Shown here: positions 23,801 to 35,054 of the stretch, in pieces
Numbering within the stretch: position 1 is the stretch's first letter
How the letters are laid out: each line of letters starts with the position of its first letter
Source of the DNA: Blattamonas nauphoetae
Taxonomy: Eukaryota; Preaxostyla; Oxymonadida
Length of the DNA stretch: 64,000 bases
Assembly (NCBI GenBank): GCA_033064195.1
Contig: JARBJD010000010.1
Location: forward strand, 602,739 to 666,738
Reading direction: 5' to 3'
The notes under the pieces: model-generated
Database searches by the model: none
Told to the model about the DNA's origin: nothing
What the model saw: only the letters and a program-made list of their open reading frames with translations
Program-made: the position numbers and the translations under genes

Positions 23801-26551
23801 GATGCGACAAAAAAGTGTGTGGCCATTAACGTGGAGCAAGAGAAGAAATGGACTGAAGAATTTCTGAAGGAGCATCTCCAGCAGAAAGACACCCCTGTGC
23901 GCTCGTCACATCTTTTCAACGAACTCAACGCTGAAATGTCGAAAATCAGGTCAAACGCCATCAAACAACTCTCCATCTATCTTGTCCATCGCCTCATCTC
24001 AACATACAACCCGCTGATGATCATCATCCCTCATTACGACTCTCCCACAACTCCAATCACTTCCACAAACGCTCGAACATTGCTTGTTCTCGCAGTTCTC
24101 CACTCCAGCCCTCAATTCACTGTTCTGAATGTTCCTCACAAGCCAATCGATTCCTCATCCTCTTCGTTCAAGCCCCAACCGCCATATATCTCCCGCATTT
24201 CGCCCGTCCAGGACGACTCCCGAATCGAAGACTACCTCCGAATGCTCACGGTCCTCCACGCATTCGATCCAGTCACTGTTATAGCCGCTGTAACAGCCAC
24301 CGCAATCGAGGAGGGACTCGGGCTTGCCTCTCAATATCAACCTGAGAGCAAGAACGGAGAAGTTCGACAGTTTCGAGACCATCCTGTGCCAACTATGCTC
24401 CCTCCCGAAGTCATCGCTGGTCGAGTCTCCTTCAAAGTCTCGGACATGAAAGAAAACATTATCAGTCATTCGCATGCATTGACACTAGCCCAGCAGAATC
24501 AGTGGGTTGGACTCCATCATCTCAACCAAATGAATGTCATCATTTCTCTCATCTCGTCATACTTCCTCTCGCCAGTGACTTATTTCCAGTCGATTTCGGA
24601 GCTTCTGGGACGGAGATGGGAACAGACATTCTCGATGGAGAAGCAGAACGGGAAGATCACAGCAACCAAACCACCGCCAGCACCAGTCCTCGATGCTTTC
24701 CTCAACTCGATGATGTTCGCAATGGAATTTGCAGTTCTTGTGAGCGAAGCTGAACATCAGAACCAAGCGAGAGCCTCCAAACGACATAGATCCCTCTCCC
24801 TCGTCACGTGCATCACACCGCTCTTCGCAACTCTCCAAGAAATGAGGGAGCAATGGGCACTCATCCAGTCACACGCAATCCTCATCTCAAACCTCAAGCA
24901 GACCAAAACCAGGACGACAAGTTCGAAAAACGCCTTCGATTTTCTGAACGAACTCTTTGCCGATCTGGCAGGGCTTCTGGACGGGATGGTCGCGTACACT
25001 CGACAACTGAAGCCAGAAATCAAAACAGCTGCAGTCGAAGATCGTCCAATCTCCAAAGCGGTCGATCCCCCCGTCTCGGCCATCATCACCCCGCCGCCCG
25101 TTCCCGATGATGATTCCACTGGTGACGCTGAGGATATTGTTCAAGTTCCGATGCAATCCCTCGCGAAGAACCAGACGACACAAGATCAGGAGACAATTAA
25201 ATCGCTCTTCAATGAATGGTATTCCAGTCACTCGAACAACGACGACGACCAATCAACGTCTGAAGGGACAGACATGACAGACTTGCGATTTCTGGAGCTT
25301 TTGAATGAGAACGGAGCGTTGTCTCTTGTCAGCAAAGTTCGGACAGATGATGGAACAGAATATCTGTCGCTTTACTCCACGTTCTCGCTTTTGTATCAGC
25401 ACACGCTTGATCTCTTCTCAATCGCGCCAAAACTCCCTCGTGTTGAGATTGTGAAAGACTCAATCGTCTCCGCCTTCCTCAATCAACAGGTTGCTCTCCT
25501 CGCAGACTCGAAGAGCACAGATGAAGAGGAGATCGGCGACAGAAGCAGCTCGACGTCTGACGTGAACGGGTCTCTGAGCCGCCACTCGTCGAAAACACTC
25601 GCGACACCTCTCTCGCCAACCTCCACCCACACCGACTTCTCGCTGAGCGACGCTTTCTGCCGTTTGATCTTCCTCGTCTGTGACGTCATTGCCGAAGGTC
25701 ATGTTCTCCAACGACCGGAGCATGCGCAGACACCGCTGTACCCATCCTCATCGCCAGCGTACCTGTCCACACTCTCTCTGGCCCTCCACTGCATCGTTGA
25801 AGAGACCATCAAAATCAGCCAAGTTGGAGACCATGCCCGCCAAGCAAATGCCATCCAACACACCCACCGCATCCTCCTCGTGTTGATGACGAAAGTGTTG
25901 GAAGTGATTCCTTCGTATTCTCAGACATTTGATTATGCAAAGAATGACTCTGTCAACGGCTCTGAAATCTTGCAGCGTGTGGAATCGCTGGAAAGGTGGT
26001 ACGTCGACTTGTTCTGCAATGTTCTCGGCAGACTCGCCCCGACTCGTGTTCCCTGCTTCACTTACCAGTTTGTGTCTCTCCTCTCATCGTCACATCTCCT
26101 TCGCCGATCCTGCTGTCTCCACAATTCCATCCATCCTTCTGAAATCCCGCGTGGATTCGACGATCAACGAGTCACTCCTCACAACCAGAACTGGTTCACA
26201 TATCGTTCTCTTCTCCACTCCCTCTTGTCCATCTTCTCGTCCATCCCATCACACAAACACCAACCATCGGTCTCCCTTCTCTACTCTGCCACTCTCCGCC
26301 TCTTCATGGTCATCAAAACTGACTTCTCAGACTTCCTCTATTTTGCTGCCCCATCACTCATTCATCTCATCGCCACTGTTCCTCACAAAAAACTCCATTC
26401 TATTCTTCAACCCTTCATTCCCACATTCTCTCATATTGAGAAAATACCATCACTTCCTCCACAAAAACACAATCTCAACCAATCACAGAACTCTGAATCA
26501 TCAGATCTCATTCTCCATCCACTTCTCTCATCTCCATCAATTCGTCATTAA
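17888..26551 (+). CDS. NOT1: CCR4-NOT scaffold NOT1/CNOT1
   Basis: NOT1 is the scaffold of the cytoplasmic deadenylase complex that shortens mRNA poly(A) tails. Exon 1 (17888-18106, 73 codons) joins through a 141-nt intron to a single 8304-bp exon (18248-26551), giving 2840 aa against roughly 2100-2400 in animals and yeast. A central region (nt about 21,500-22,200) matches the MIF4G/CAF1-binding HEAT domain: ALTIARNKPIKSNVVDVKQM and QPWIMGILSLTDELC. The next region fits the CNOT9-binding DUF3819 helices, and the C-terminal part (nt about 25,700-26,450) fits the NOT1 superfamily domain (FCNVLGRLAPTRVP). The protein stops soon after the equivalent of the DxxxFLxxxxxxLIxxIP stretch, so the last roughly 200 residues of the NOT module seem missing or replaced. 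Long Ser/Pro/His-rich inserts explain the excess length. Confidence 0.88.
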
Positions 26552-26663
26552 GTCATTCTTTGCCTAAATTTGTTCATTTGAAGAAATCACTTCACTCTCT
26601 TTAGAATTGTTTATTGGAACTGTATTTACCAAGAATTGCGAGCGTTTTTCCATGGATCAAGTA

Positions 26664-27018
26664 CAGGGTGGCCCAGAAGTAGTCTAACCGTATGGGTCGA
26701 TCACTTTTCTTCGATCTTGCGCAATTGACCCCAATCGTCTTTCTCTTCTTTCCTATGCTTCAAAATTTCCCTTCTTTTCATTTCACAAGTGCTTCCTCGA
26801 CTGTAGTCTCGATGGATCTCATGAAACGGGACTGACTCCGTTTTTTGAACACTCCTTTCTTGAGCGGACAAGGATTGTTGATCAACGAAACAGTGGTGAA
26901 AAGAAAAGAAGTGAAATTAAGAAGCATTGTAGTGAGGAGAAAGACGATTGGTGTCAACGGAATTTGTTCGACGAGAAGTGATCGACCCATAGGGTTAGAC
27001 TACTTCTGGGCCACCCTG
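26664..27018. mobile_element. 355-bp mariner/Tc1-like MITE
   Basis: The element has terminal inverted repeats that begin CAGGGTGGCCCAGAAGTAGT; the first 46 bases of the two ends agree at 44 positions. It is flanked by TA on both sides (26662-26663 and 27019-27020), the target-site duplication of Tc1/mariner elements. No transposase is encoded. A 70-aa open frame inside has no family match. It sits about 110 bp after the NOT1 stop. Confidence 0.93.
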
Positions 27019-27211
27019 TAATGATCATTTAGAAAGAATGGGTGTTTCACACGATTCTTTTTCCTTGACTATCTCTTCGTCATACTTGTCTTTTGAAGAG
27101 TCTCCATGTGTTCTTCTCGCCACGGCAGACCGATCGTCCAAATTCTTAGAACAAAACACAATCATTCAATAGGAATAGAGTCGTGAGTCATTCGAATGGA
27201 TAAAGGTCAAA

Positions 27212-27775
27212 TTACCATCCCCAGCCACCCATTCCTCCACCTCCGTAGCTGCCGTATCCGCCAGAGTTGCAGTTGTTCATTCCGGCAGCGTTGTTGTATT
27301 GGTTGTTGGCGCATCCACCTGATCCAGCACCGTACATGTTGTTGTTGGAAGCGCAGCTGTTCATGTTGGCCATTCCATAGGTGTCTGTGCCAGAGGCGCA
27401 GCAATCGTTGATGTTGTGGACGAGCATTTCGTTGGCGTTACGGTTGGCGAAGTTGCGGCATCCACCAGCTTGGGCAGCGTTCAAGTTGGCGACACAGTTG
27501 TTGGAGTTGACAGCTCCAGCTTGTTGGCCATAGTTGCAGGTGTTTCCTCCAGCGCCATAGGCGTTGGCGTTGTTCACATTTCCGTAGTTGGCTGATTGGC
27601 CACCTTGGCCGCCCCACATGCCACCCATTGGGAAGCCACCACAGCCCATTCCACCCCAGCCACCGAGGCCGCCGCAGCCCATTCCACAGCCACCGCAACC
27701 GCCGCAGCAGCCGCAGAGACCGTCGTAGAATTGAGCTGATGAAAGGCTAACAAGAAGAGAGATGAGTCCGGTCAT
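27212..27775 (-). CDS. Secreted Gly/Asn/Cys-rich protein
   Basis: Starting at the ATG at 27775, the 187-aa product has a short hydrophobic signal peptide (MTGLISLLVSLSSAQ) followed by a Cys/Gly cluster of CGGCGGCG type. A Gly/Asn/Ala/Tyr-rich body has regularly spaced cysteines, and it ends GGGGMGGWGW. The composition suggests an extracellular, structural or adhesive, possibly disulfide-linked protein. I know no family it clearly belongs to. An upstream in-frame ATG at 27811 would put residues in front of the signal peptide and is less likely. Low-complexity frames on the plus strand are shadows. Confidence 0.72.
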   Translation of the reverse strand: MTGLISLLVSLSSAQFYDGLCGCCGGCGGCGMGCGGLGGWGGMGCGGFPMGGMWGGQGGQSANYGNVNNANAYGAGGNTCNYGQQAGAVNSNNCVANLNAAQAGGCRNFANRNANEMLVHNINDCCASGTDTYGMANMNSCASNNNMYGAGSGGCANNQYNNAAGMNNCNSGGYGSYGGGGMGGWGW

Positions 27776-28127
27776 GCTTGATTCTGAAAAATCAATTTCG
27801 TAGGGTGACACATCTCATGTCAACTGGGAATTCCTTGTCACAATCGGGCGTGTCATGTCAAGTTGGACTGGATTGCGTCTAGGAGAACAAACTCGAGTAT
27901 AATTCTTGCCAAAGTCGAGTATTCGACGAATTATTGATTTTCACGCGACTCTAACTCATTTTTCTCGAGAGAATTTCCAAGGGTTCAAGAGGACGCCCTT
28001 AAAATGTTTCAGGAATGAGTGATCGAAACGCACAGTGTGAGGATGCACTGAATTCAGAAAACATACTGCAAGTTCATGAATTAAGATGAAATCAAGATTG
28101 AAATGTTCAAACGAAAACCAGAAACAA
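27776..28127. other. Intergenic; no gene seen
   Basis: A 352-bp interval upstream of the secreted-protein gene and downstream of TBP, both on the minus strand. I see neither an ORF nor a repeat of note; it should contain the promoter of the secreted-protein gene. Confidence 0.4.
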
Positions 28128-28903
28128 TCATCTCGAAGCCTTGTTCATCCTGTTCTGTTTTAGCATTGGATAAACCGTTTCAAATGCCGTTGTGACGGCT
28201 TCAACACTCTTTGCCCCAACAATCGAAATTTTTCCGCTTTTGAATGCGATTATTTTCACTTGCTGGGCAGCAATTGTGTAGATGAGACCTGCGAACATTT
28301 CAGGCTCATACTGAGATAAAGAGGACAGATATTCAAGAAAAGGGGATAAATACATGAGACATCTTCGCATTCTGTTGTTGGAACTGAGTGAGATTGATCT
28401 GGAATTGGCATTGAGCTCGAGCTGATGGATCGGAAAAATGTGTGAGAAAAGCGAAGAGAGAAACCTAAAAAGTTGTGGTAGGTGATATCTGTGATTCGGG
28501 CATCAATGTCTATGACAGAGAGTTAGTGAATCTGGATACGTGGAGATTTAAACAAACTTAGAGACTTCATCATTCTCTTGACTTTTTTGAGAGCTTGTCG
28601 AGTATCCTCAACAGACCGAGCACCTGTAATAACTATCCTCCCATTTTTGAACATTAAAACCGTTGATTTTGGGTCTTTCAGCTTGATGTTCATCGCAGGA
28701 AACTTTCGAGGGTTGTAGATTGCATTTCCGATTTTTTCTGCTAGAAATTTCAGATCAAGCTCAATGTTACATGTTGCACTCGTAACAATGTTTGTTATTT
28801 CTGGAACGATCCCGCTTGGGTGAAGTTCGACTGTGATGAATTTCGGGACAGATTCAAAGAAATGGTTGTTTAATGTGGGGAAAAGAGACTTGAAAACAGA
28901 CAT
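28128..28903 (-). CDS. TBP: TATA-binding protein (divergent)
   Basis: TBP is the saddle-shaped factor that nucleates initiation by all three nuclear RNA polymerases. Four exons (28903-28558, 28509-28465, 28421-28354, 28310-28128; introns 48, 43 and 43 nt) give 213 aa. The two direct repeats are clear: IVPEITNIVTSATCNIELDL, NPRKFPAMNIKL and VLMFKNGRIVITGARS in the first; YEPEMFAGLIYTI, IIAFKSGKISIVGAKSVEA and AFETVYPMLK in the second. The small exons 2-3 restore exact spacing to human TBP across the repeat junction. Of the four Phe residues that kink TATA DNA, three are kept (LMF, IAF, AFET) and the KLGF one is Leu. It could therefore be a TBP-related factor rather than the main TBP. Confidence 0.9.
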
Positions 28904-29115
28904 AAAAGGTCAAACGATCGACTTCAAGCGACGGCTCTGGTGCTTGCTTTCTTGACATCACCAGAGTTTGGATCGAACCGCAACAATAAAACTGATGATC
29001 GAAATTTATTTATCTAGCCAATGTTTTGCTCCAAAGAATATATTGCAAGCTTAGTGAAAGACGGATAAATGAGAGAGATTGAAAAAGCTTGAAAGAGAAC
29101 TCCAGAACGAACTAA

Positions 29116-31529
29116 TCAGTCGCTTGGGGGACGTCTTTGTGAAGAAACAAAAGTGAGCAGTCTTCTCATCTCTGTGGCATCTTCCACGTCCGGAATGCTG
29201 ATGGAACAGAAGCGCATCTCCCCGATCGGCTCCCTTTTGTCTGCGCTCAGTAGCTTCAGCCGAAACCCCGTTCGCGTCGAGCAAGGACTCTTTCTCAGCT
29301 CTGAAAAGCCGCCCTTCGGAAGAGTCAGAAGTCCTGACCCAAAATGGAGGATGTCTCTCCTCTCGTCATTCGAACATGCCTCAACCGCACTCCAGAAGCT
29401 CCGAGCAGCCAGATGGGATGAGGTGAGAGGGAAACTGTAGACTGTGTTTGCCTTCCAATCATCCACATCGATCACTGTCTGTCCACACACAACTGTCTCA
29501 AACTCTTCTGGGCTGAGGACTCGAAGAACGTGCTCGGGAATTAGGCTGTACAACTCCATTCGCATTTTGGTGATGCTCTGGAAATAGAAGCGCAAGTGGG
29601 TGAGTGCGGCAAGATCGAGATAGAGCGACAGTTCGTAGATCTGCACAGGAGTGTCTTTCCCGCCCGGGATGACTTCCTCTTCCGTGTCATTTGGGAGAGC
29701 GACAATCCAGTTGAGTGATTCTGCCTCCAGAGAATCTGCATCGAGTTGTCTGAGTCGTTCAAATTCGGCAAACAGAATTGGATTCACTTCACTCAAATCG
29801 TGTGGGTGGAGAGGATGTCCCAGAATCTGTCTCCAGATGAACGGATTCAAGCGCAGAGGGATGGGAATGCCCTCCAACACCGCTTTTCCGATCAGAGTCC
29901 CCACCAGACCATAATATTGGAGAATCTCTGGATATCCGTCCTGATTCTGCGTGTTGAAAGTGAGTTGGTGTGTGTTGCGTGGGTCTTGTGAGAACAGAGC
30001 GAGATGGGTGTCGTCCTGAAGAGTGTTGGCGAGCTGAGTGAACGCCCATCGTTTGCTTCCGTTGGCATCGACTCCGTTTGTCCCTTCGACAAACACGAAC
30101 AATGGCTGACACAGCTGCTCTCTGTCCAGCGCGATGAACTGCTCCAAACAGCGCTCAAGATTCAAGTCTCGAGGGATGATCACACGATGGACACCGACAT
30201 CTTGGGGTTTCTGGATGTTGTGGATTGCTGACTCAAAAAGCCTCATTCTTCGACTCACATCAGAAACAAACGACAGCTGTGGAGGCGGGGCAGGTGGGAC
30301 TGGGACGTGGTTTTTCGTGTTTCGAAGATCGGATATGATTGTTTCTAAATACGGGGCAAGACAGGGCTCTTGGAGCAGTTCAGCAGCTGTTGGACGATTC
30401 TCAGAATCCTGAAGAGAGGAACACTAGATCCAACCATATCATACAAAATCAAGCATCCTCGTGATAAGGTCTCGAAGGAGTGGGCTTACAGATTGTGGAA
30501 CTGGCTCGATTTGCTGTCGGCTAAGGCAGGCGTAGACGACGAGACTCGATTTGCTTCTGAATGGGAATTGGCCTGACGCAAGTTCAAATAAGATCAGTCC
30601 GAGAGACCAAATGTCTACTCGCCCGTCGTACCTAAGAAATCATCTTATGAGAAAAAAGTGATGAGTTACAAACAAAAGTGGAGCATTTTGTGTTTCAGGG
30701 GCTCGGAATGCGCTTGACAAAAAAACAAGACATATTATCTAGAAAATAGGGTGTTTACCTATCAAAATCATATTCTTCTGAAGTTTGCTCTCCAAGTGGG
30801 CAGCGAACACAGCGAAAAAAGTCAGCTGCAAAGAAATGATAAAGAAGAATGTGACCGAGTTTTGCTGGGCCAAATTCCGGAATATAGACATAGTGGGGAT
30901 AGATATTTCGGTGGACAATGCCTTTCGAATGAATTATGTTCAATGAGAAAAGGACTTGTGCAGCCAACTTAAGAACAGCCTAACACGTCAAATAAATTGG
31001 AAAGAATACATCTTCTGACCATAATTTGTTGGTACGTTTTTGTGTTATCATTTTAAGATTTGTATTCGGATCAATTTCCATGTGGAGTTCGATATAGTTG
31101 CTTTCTTCAATAGTACAGTCATATTTTACGACTGCTTCCTCTGGAAGTCGTCTGATAATATCCTTTTCTTGGTGAAAGAGAGCTATCGTACTCTCATTGG
31201 CATCATATTGGGAACGAACAAGTTTGAGGTTTGGGTCCGGTGGATATTCAAAAGCATCTAAGCTAAAGGTACGATTTCGATGAATCTGGAATTTTAAGAT
31301 ACCTAAAAGATGTTATAAGTTAATGAAGGAAGATACGGTCAGTATCAGACATAAACCATTCGATCGAACCGATTGCTTTTTTATTACCAGTGATCGCTCA
31401 AAATCAATCTGAAAGATAAACAAAATTTAGAGAAAATATTCAAATAGCATAAATATGTGGTGATAAAGAATACATGAGCAGGTCAGAAACTGTGATGTTG
31501 AAAAAAAGTGATAATTCTCTATCATTCAT
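29116..31529 (-). CDS. Pseudokinase-HECT E3 ubiquitin ligase fusion
   Basis: Seven exons (31529-31491, 31408-31357, 31302-31010, 30979-30759, 30712-30674, 30631-30445, 30408-29116) with introns of 82, 54, 30, 46, 42 and 36 nt give 707 aa in one frame. Residues about 15-310 are a protein-kinase fold: HSKGIVHRN at the catalytic loop, an APE motif (FRAPE, about residue 208), VDIWSLGLILFELASGQFPF, and RMLDFDSENRPTAAELL of subdomain XI. HRD is HRN, the catalytic-loop Lys and Asn are Tyr, and DFG is EFG, so catalysis is unlikely. Residues about 350-707 form a HECT domain: VGTLIGKAVLEGIPIPLRLNP in the N-lobe and a C-lobe with Cys678 in RFCSISIP, the thioester position. The tiny APE exon is needed to complete the kinase motif. 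A ligase whose N-terminal pseudokinase selects substrates or senses a ligand is the likely role. Confidence 0.85.
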
Positions 31530-31710
31530 TTTGACTCAAATATCTTTGAAGAACTACACTTCTTCCCAAATTTCTCATTTCTCTTTCCGCTTCTGTCTCT
31601 CTTCAGAAGGTCTTGGAGTCGCTTTGTTCGTCAGAAGCCTTCTTCTCTCCTCGCATGCTTATTCATTTTCTTGAAGATTGGCGTCTCTCGAAAAGAAGAG
31701 CAAGAGAAAG

Positions 31711-31976
31711 ATGGAGAGAGAAAGTGTGGATGAGGAAGGAAAGAAGATGAAAGATCGGATCGGTGAGATGGTCGAAGTTGTATGGACTACGATAATTCAT
31801 GTGAAAGTTGCAGAAGAAAACAACAAAGAAGCTGTTATGAAATTGATTTGTTGGACGATTTGTGCAATATGAGCTTTGTTCAGAGTGTTGAAGAGTACAC
31901 CACAATCAACGAGAAGAAAATTGTCGAAGAAATAAAACGGTTCGCAACAAAGAAATTGGGGTCAGGAGATAAGTAG
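31711..31976 (+). CDS. Possible small two-exon gene, unidentified
   Basis: An ATG at 31711 opens 41 codons (31711-31833). Skipping a 50-nt GT-AG intron (31834-31883) keeps the frame through 31884-31976, for 71 charged residues ending KLGSGDK. The 5' splice site GTTATG is not typical of the window, and no family is recognised. It is divergent from the pseudokinase-HECT gene. It could equally be untranslated or spurious. Confidence 0.3.
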
Positions 31977-32237
31977 TGAAGCCAAGGGTCCCAAAATAGT
32001 GTGTGTACATATGCCACAGAGTAAGGTGAAAGTTGATGAGGAGTGGTGATGGTGAGAATCTCAAAACTGAGAGAGAATAACAAGAACCTAACAACAAAAA
32101 TGAGAGAAAATGATCTGTTTCCGCAGAGGACGCGTCAGAAAAAGATGAAAATCGCTCTGACGTCAATTGAGGAACTGATTGTTTGAGTAATGGGGGAAGG
32201 ATCAAAGGCAAATCAGGATTTTGTCTCAAAGGATCAA

Positions 32238-32664
32238 ATGGCACATCGTCTTCACTTGAACGGAACAATCCTCAGCTACCAACGGTTTCTCATATTTGTT
32301 CATTTCTCAGCTTCTTTTCTTGTCCAATTCTGACAAATCTAGTGGTCAACGTACTCTCCACCAGAACTTCTGCTTGGTTGAGATTGATGGTGTTTCATCA
32401 CTCAACGCTGCCAAATACTACCTTGGCAAGACTGTCTTCTATGCTTACAAGGTTAAGAAGGTTTGTAAGGAGTTTACGACATGATCATTCAATTCCTCAA
32501 CTTCTTCCTAGACTGAGACAAACAAAAAGGGTCTTCGCCTCATCCGTGGCCGTATTGTGAAAACTCATGGCAACAGTGGTGCTGTTCGTGTTCGCTTCAC
32601 ACACAATCTCCCACCAACGAGCTTTGGCAAACCTGTTCGTGTTCAGCTCTATCCACAGCACTAA
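32238..32664 (+). CDS. eL33: Ribosomal protein eL33 (RPL35A)
   Basis: A 60S ribosomal subunit protein. Three exons (32238-32284, 32343-32460, 32512-32664; introns 58 and 51 nt) give 105 aa, the usual size. ILSYQRGQRTLHQNF and VEIDGV match the family N-terminus, YYLGKTVFYAYKVKK the central strand, and KTHGNSGAVRVRFTHNLP with VRVQLYP the conserved C-terminus. The 3' splice site at 32341-32342, rather than the earlier CAG, is chosen because it restores exact spacing to human RPL35A. A long antisense open frame over exon 1 is not supported. Confidence 0.95.
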
Positions 32665-32882
32665 GAATGGGGAACAATTCACTTGATTCTAATTAAACCC
32701 ACATTCGATGTGACGTTTGATGTGTTCCTTTTCAGAAATGCTGGACATAGTTATCCATCATCCATCTCTCAAACACACGTCCATCCTCTCTTATCCTGTG
32801 GGACTCTCGTTCTCGCTGTGTGTCCAAAAGCTGAATCGAATTATGAATAATTAAACTTCGTGAAATGAAGAAAAAGGAACGT

Positions 32883-34760
32883 TCAGATTTCTTCTGCAGC
32901 AGGGTCTGGTATAGAGTGCGTTTTCCCATAGCTTGCAGCCATAATGACGCGAGGATAGTTTGGTATTGGATGTTGAAGTGGAAACGTCTTTGTTTCGTGC
33001 ACCGCCGCAGAAGAGAAGTACCGTGTCGACTGGATGAAGATTGTCGGCCTAACAAGATGACTATAGGCTTCAATACCATCTGAATCGTGCGAAGAAGTTG
33101 TGGAGAGGATGCCACAGACATCACATGTTGGTGGAGTTCGGGGTTGAGATTGTGGATGTGGTTTTGTTGTCACCCTCGGTGACATGACAGGGAGATGATT
33201 GTGAGGAAGAGATGTGGTGGGTTGAAATGTCTGAAGTTTAGAGAAGAGAAAATCAATTTGTTCAGGATCATCAAAGTCCACAGGCTGATCTTTGATTTGA
33301 TTCCAGAATGACTCTTCTTCACTGGATTGTGGATGTTCTGCATATGATAACTGAGTTGAACTTTGGTTGTCTTCATCGCAAAGTTGTTTGAAGTGGGTGG
33401 TTGAGACGTTGGAAGGGAGGAGGGAAGGAAGATGAAGTGGGACGTGGATACATGAACCACAAACACACCCACGGCGATGATTGAGTGGGCCAAAGGTTTT
33501 ATGAACACTCAGAATCTCTTCTTCTGGTGTTCTTCGTCTGATTGTGGATGGAATGATCACAGATTTGTCAAAAGCAGATGTATTTGATTCCTCTTCTTTC
33601 TGATCAATCTGGGATTGATAATGGGTGGTTTGAAGAAATAAAGCTGTGTCTCTCTTGATATACGGTGGAATTCGATATAGTAATGTCCCTGGCTGGGAGA
33701 CATACCTGAAGAGGGTTGGAAGCGAGACTTCTGCTTTTCCTATCACGTGGTGAACATTGCTAAGATCGAAAATCACATCAATGTGTTCGTCGAAGAGATT
33801 GAACGAATACACAGGCTTCCCATAAGAAGCAGCGATCTCTAAGGCAGTTTGTGTAATTCCGACGCTGAATGATGTTCCAACAAAAACCTAAGAAAATAGT
33901 TGGTTGAAAAGACATCTGGAAATACCATGCAGTCATAATCGACCATCCATTTTGCCGCTGTTTCCCAATTGTAGTAATCGTGTGAATTGTACGTTTCGTC
34001 GAAGAAAAGTGACAATGGCATCAAATAATCAGAACAATTGGGACATAAAGGCGGATCAATTTGCAGATTAGCTTGTTCGAGTGAGGTTCCATTTACGGCA
34101 ACTTGGCTGTAATCGATTTGATCAACGACTCCATTTTTGTTGTAAATGCAATTTGAATTGATACTAATCATATGAAGAGAACAAAAGGATAATAATACCA
34201 CTTGTAATAGCCCAATCTACCATGTATCTCAACGATATAGTCTGGATTGAGTGAGGTTCTGTGATGGAGCCGGTCGATATTCTGAGTGCTTGAAAGAATC
34301 ACAGAAAAAACAGAGCAGCAAACATTACTCGCACATTCGCCATTTTTGAGAGATTAGCGATGGCATGATGACCAGCATTAGGGCGAGCATTGAGGAATGG
34401 GAGAGTTTCGTGTGTTTTCAGCCAATATTGATTCCACCTGATAGAACAATTAATAAAAGAGAAGATGATTTGAAACAATCGAAAGAAAGGGCATACCATT
34501 GTTCAGGGTTCTTCTTGAATTTTTTCTTTGTTCCCCAATCAACAACAAACTTTGACCAAATAGCGTTTTTTGTTCCTCGATACGGGGCAATTCCACTTGC
34601 AACACTCAATCTAAACAGAGAAAGAAGCACTTCATAACGGAAAAGTGATGTCAGACCCAGCTCCGGTGATAAATAGAACAGAAGCGCCTGCTCGTATTGA
34701 GTGAGCGAGCTCTTTCAAAGATGCATCTGTTACGAGCTTATGCTCCTCTGAAATAGTCAT
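32883..34760 (-). CDS. Sirtuin (SIR2-family NAD-dependent deacylase) with long C-terminal extension
   Basis: Sirtuins remove acyl groups from lysines using NAD. Six exons (34760-34657, 34610-34497, 34437-34324, 34288-34199, 34163-33926, 33887-32883; introns 46, 59, 35, 35 and 38 nt) give 554 aa. The Rossmann signature reads [20 protein letters not shown] carries the nicotinamide-pocket Asn/Asp, and EIHG carries the catalytic His. The structural zinc has C-x4-C (CINSNC) and C-x2-C (CPNC). VFVGTSFSV and the GKPVYSFN strand complete the fold. The usual GIPDFR is GIAPYR, losing the pocket Asp. About 250 residues after the catalytic core are Ser/Thr/His-rich with CVCGSC and CDVCG pairs. An open frame continues 5' of the chosen ATG without another ATG, so a further 5' exon is possible. 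Confidence 0.88.
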
Positions 34761-35054
34761 TCTCCACAACCGATCGTGTGAGGGAACCTGCTGTGTGGCA
34801 ATCGAAAGAGAGCCCTTAAGAAATGAGATCACTTCAGCTTGACTCAGATTGTGGATGTTCGTCCCATGCAGGGATGGGAATCAAATGTACAGTAACCAAT
34901 TGTTCACGGTGAGGACAGAAAACAACTTTTTGGATGAATTGAGAAAGTTAAACACAATTTAATCGAAGTGGGATGACTTCGATCTCTCAGTCGTAAACTT
35001 CTCTTCCTGCTCGACCCACTCTTCTCGTTCTTCAGAATGAATGTTGGCACCTAG

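Noticed and set aside
24757..25252. Minus-strand frames over the NOT1 3' half
   Set aside because: No start context, no family; antisense of conserved NOT1 sequence.
26778..26990. 70-codon minus-strand frame inside the MITE
   Set aside because: No transposase signature; MITEs are non-coding and the frame does not span the element.
31906..32268. Minus-strand frame opposite the eL33 5' exon
   Set aside because: No ATG at its start and it becomes Leu/Phe-rich non-coding sequence; eL33 on the plus strand is certain.
33170..33508. Alternative frame within the sirtuin tail
   Set aside because: The tail frame is continuous with the sirtuin core; this one starts without ATG and has no match.
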